NCBI GenBank assembly: GCA_036023115.1
Contig: JAYKKT010000074.1
Location: 8,640,501 to 8,704,500, forward strand
Source of the DNA: Brasenia schreberi
Taxonomy: Eukaryota > Streptophyta > Magnoliopsida > Nymphaeales > Cabombaceae
Direction: 5' to 3'
Length of the DNA: 64,000 nt
The translations under genes and the position numbers were made by a program. The notes under the pieces were generated by a model that saw only the letters and a list, made by a program, of their open reading frames with translations, was not told the origin of the DNA and ran no database searches. This document shows positions 61,044 to 64,000 of the stretch, piece by piece (the stretch's first letter is position 1; each line of letters starts with the position of its first letter).

Positions 61044-64000
61044 TTCTAACCCCCTTAAAGAAATTCTGTCCTCAGAATTTAGAAAGTACCTGAACAGATA
61101 TGGATACTTCTCTCGCATTTCATCCTCGAGCTCCCAAGTAGCTTCGCTCGGCAAATGATGACTCCAGTGTACTTTTATTGTCCTCAAAACTCGACGACGT
61201 AAGACCTGTTCCTTTCTATCTAAAATGGCTATGGGAACCTCTCATAAGCAGCTTTTAGTTGTAATCAGACTGTAAGCATGACATGACTCTGTCAGAAGGT
61301 GGCTTCCGAAGTCAGGACATGTGAAATACATTATGAATGATTTGATGGAGAATGTGGTAGTGCTATCCGATAAGCTATCTTGACCTACTCCGATTTCAAG
61401 TATACGTACGGGCCGATAAACTTTAGGAGCGTGAGTTTCCTGGATCATTAATCACTTCGTCCAACTCCAGTCATAGGTGTGTCTTGCACGTGAGAATACA
61501 TGCCTCACCTTCCTTCAAATTCAAGCCGATTCGTCCTTGTCTTCATTCCGCATAACTCTTTTGTCGCTCTGAGTTCATCCTCATCTTGTCTCGATCATCT
61601 TCACTTTCTGGAACACTTCTGGCTTGGCACGTATAATCTAGTCCTACCACAAGTTACTTTCACCATCACCATGGTACCAACACATACGGTGTTCTCACAT
61701 CTTCTCGGCCCATATAGATGCCTCATGTAGGTGCCATCCTCATGCTCGAATGAAATCTTATTGTTGTAAAGGTGAAACTTCTATCAAGGGTAGAAATGTC
61801 ATCCTTAACAACCTGGGCTTGCTCTGGAGTGCACAGCTCCTAAACAAATCTTCCAAATATTTGGATTGTTCTTTCGATCGACCGTCTGTTTCATGGATGA
61901 TAAAGCAATAACTAAGTCGTAATTTCATTCCCAATGCTTCTTACGCAAACTATCCCGTGAATCTTGAAGCAACCTCGGGATTCTCTGTCCTAAACAATGT
62001 CTAGGCATGGTACCGTGTAATCCGACAATCTTTCCAATATAGATCCGACTTCATCTCAGGCTTGTGCACTTGATAGTCGCCAATAGTAATTGGCGAAAAG
62101 TGTGCCCACCGACTTTATGGTGAGATCAGTCCACAATTACCTCCAAATCGAATCACGTACCTTTTCTTGTTCCTCGTAATCTCGACTACGAAAGTCCATT
62201 CGCACATGTCACCCACTTCCATTCAGGAATAGGAAATCTGGATTACAAGAATCATAAGTCAGTCTCCGATGTTCCACTTTAGCTTGGGTTTGACCAAACC
62301 GTATAAGCGGATGCTGCATATTACGTGGCATCAGTAACGTCACTTCGTTTCCTTGCCACTAGCCACCGTAACAACTGTCTTCAAATCCTTTGATATCTTC
62401 GTCATGGCTCTTGGTGCATACTAACAGCTAAGCCAGGTGAGAATTCATCCAATGATCAATTTCTGTTCTAGGGTTAAGATGGTTGGCACACAAACTGCCT
62501 TTGAACAGTTATGGACACACTCAAAAATTCGATCCGTCTCTTCTAAACTCGTTTCATTTCCTTATTTCATCCGTTCCCTCACTTCGCATAGAATACGGTC
62601 ACTATTTTGTCCTCCTTTCTTTCTACGTCTAGCTCCATCAACTCGCATCGAGATGGTAAATCATGTGATAATGTTCAAATGCAAATCTTCTCCGGTGCCC
62701 TAACTTCACAGATAATCGACCACACATCTCGACCGTTAGCTATGGTAGATCCTTTCCTTGATCAATGTGCGTAACGACACTGATCAGCATCTTCCCTACT
62801 TGTGAGCATGCCGCTTACTGACATTTGCTCTCATGATGATAATCTTGTATGCTGAAAATCATAATCCTTCAGGAATTCTAACCACCTCCGTTGCCTCCAG
62901 CATTTCAACTCCTTCTGATTCATACAATGTACTGCAAAACTTTTATGATCCGCCGAAAACGCAATTACGACGTTTGCTCCTATAGAGAAAATGCTCCTCC
63001 ATACATTCGCAGTGCAAACTACACCGGCGTGCCAGCTCCAAATCTGTAAGGCCGGTTAATTCTTCTCGTGCACCTCGCAACCCGTCTCGAAGCATATGCC
63101 ACCACTCTTCCATGCAGTTGCATAAGTACGCATCTCTAGTCTCTGTGCATGGCCTTATCAATGATACACTTCAAACTGCTCATTCGGATGACGTGAGAGA
63201 TCAACACCGGTGAAGTAGTCGATGAGTCTTTTAATATAAAACTTGTAGCTTCGCTCACAGTGCCATTCACTCAAAAGGTTGGTTCTTTCTATTTGAGTTA
63301 ATTCTAAAAAATATATCCAATACACCCTTTGGAGAATCCTCGATGAACCATCCTGATAGTAACCCGCTAAACCCACGATAAGCTTCGGGACCGTCCAGCG
63401 TAATCTTCATCTTTCCCACTCGCATTTGATCGGGCCTGCTTTCGATGCATCCACAAAGAATCCCACTCTTTAAGATATAGCGTGATCTCAGAAACTTGAA
63501 CTTTTCTAGCCGAAACTCACATTTGGATGGGTAACAGCATACACTCATCTTCTCCTTCGTAATACGGAGAACTACTACCTAAGGTGTTCAAGATGTTCCT
63601 CCCTGACTTCGAGCAGTGCAAACTGCACGTCACTGTCAGCTAAAGACAACAATAAACTTATATCCAAGCATGGCCTTGGGAGAGATTCTTGAGTTCATGT
63701 AAATTCATAGACAGATATGCCGCGCATTCGTCACGCCAAATCCGCATCACCAAATACTCATGAGGACCGCACGTGTCTGCGAGAAGCATGGCTCTGGGCA
63801 CATCCGTCTTCGCCTCAGACATGTATACGTGATAACCCGCATCGCACGGCAATCTTGGAAAACACTGCCGCCTCCTTTCAGCTTGGTCCATCAAATCATC
63901 GATTCTTGAAAGCTGATATTTGTTCTTTATTAGTCGCCACTTATGTTCACCGCCGACAGTCCACACCATAACTCTGAGGTGCCATCACGTGTCTTCTTTG
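61044..64000 (-). mobile_element. Decayed pol of the Ty3/gypsy chromovirus, cut by window edge
   Basis: Minus-strand pieces in order from the right edge: reverse transcriptase (63969-63658, IKNKYQLSRIDDLMDQ then HEYLVM; 63548-63267, YPSKCEFRLEKFKFL; GLAGYY near 63375), RNase H (near 62.95-62.84 kb, SADHKSFAVHCMNQKEL and RQRRWLEFLKDYDF), integrase remnant near 62.2 kb (WKWVTCANGLS, where WKWDHITMDF is usual), and a chromodomain-like end (61.22-61.08 kb, EQVLRRRVLRTIKVHWSHHL, then EATWELEDEMREKYPYLF). The chromodomain places it in the Tekay/Del group. Frames change often and the active-site region is degraded, so it is inactive. Confidence 0.88.

Overview
This is nuclear DNA from a flowering plant. 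It carries intron-rich plant genes (a P-class PPR protein, the bifunctional fucose-salvage enzyme FKGP, NEP1/EMG1, VAP27), AT-rich spacers with long (TA)n and (GA)n tracts, and plant-type transposons (Ty1/copia, Ty3/gypsy of the Tekay/Del kind, RTE-like LINEs with TTG-repeat tails, tRNA-derived SINEs). I cannot fix the species from sequence alone.

Layout. 1-1890: nothing recognised. 1897-4425 (-): organellar PPR gene like Arabidopsis At3g53170, with a LINE stub in its intron. 5624-11844 (+): an FKGP copy that is clearly damaged (two frameshifts, one stop, altered ATP loop, missing C-terminus). 11.85-17.87 kb: microsatellite-rich spacer with a 388-bp-period tandem duplication. 17879-20733 (+): intact NEP1/EMG1, seven exons, 261 residues. 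20.7-28.4 kb: spacer with a decayed PPR remnant, a 50-residue basic small ORF with a TATA box, and a 1.1-kb LINE bounded by 17-bp target duplications. 28402-45629 (-): intact VAP27-type ER protein, eight exons, 236 residues, with a 13.5-kb sixth intron. That intron holds a solo LTR, a 91-bp LINE stub, a decayed copia element, a second complete copia nested inside it in the opposite orientation, and a foreign-looking block of about 350 bp inside the older element's integrase. 47.07-52.65 kb (+): EF-hand gene with another LINE in its first intron and an apparent frameshift in exon 1. 53428-53592 (-): STMP1-like microprotein whose tail is frameshifted. 54725-54889 (-): short secreted Cys-containing ORF with TATA box. 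55-59.1 kb: microsatellite-rich spacer with one unrecognised ORF. 59131-64000 (-): 3' LTR and decayed pol of a Ty3/gypsy chromovirus that runs off the right edge.

The genes are independent housekeeping loci, not a cluster. They cover organellar RNA processing (PPR), cell-wall sugar salvage (FKGP), 18S rRNA modification (NEP1), ER-membrane contact sites (VAP27) and calcium binding (EF-hand). I did not find a new multi-gene system. The most informative features are the layered insertions with readable target-site duplications, the FKGP lesions, the two or three microprotein ORFs, and the unexplained insert at about 41.1-41.4 kb. Exon boundaries were read by eye from splice-site consensus and reading phase.
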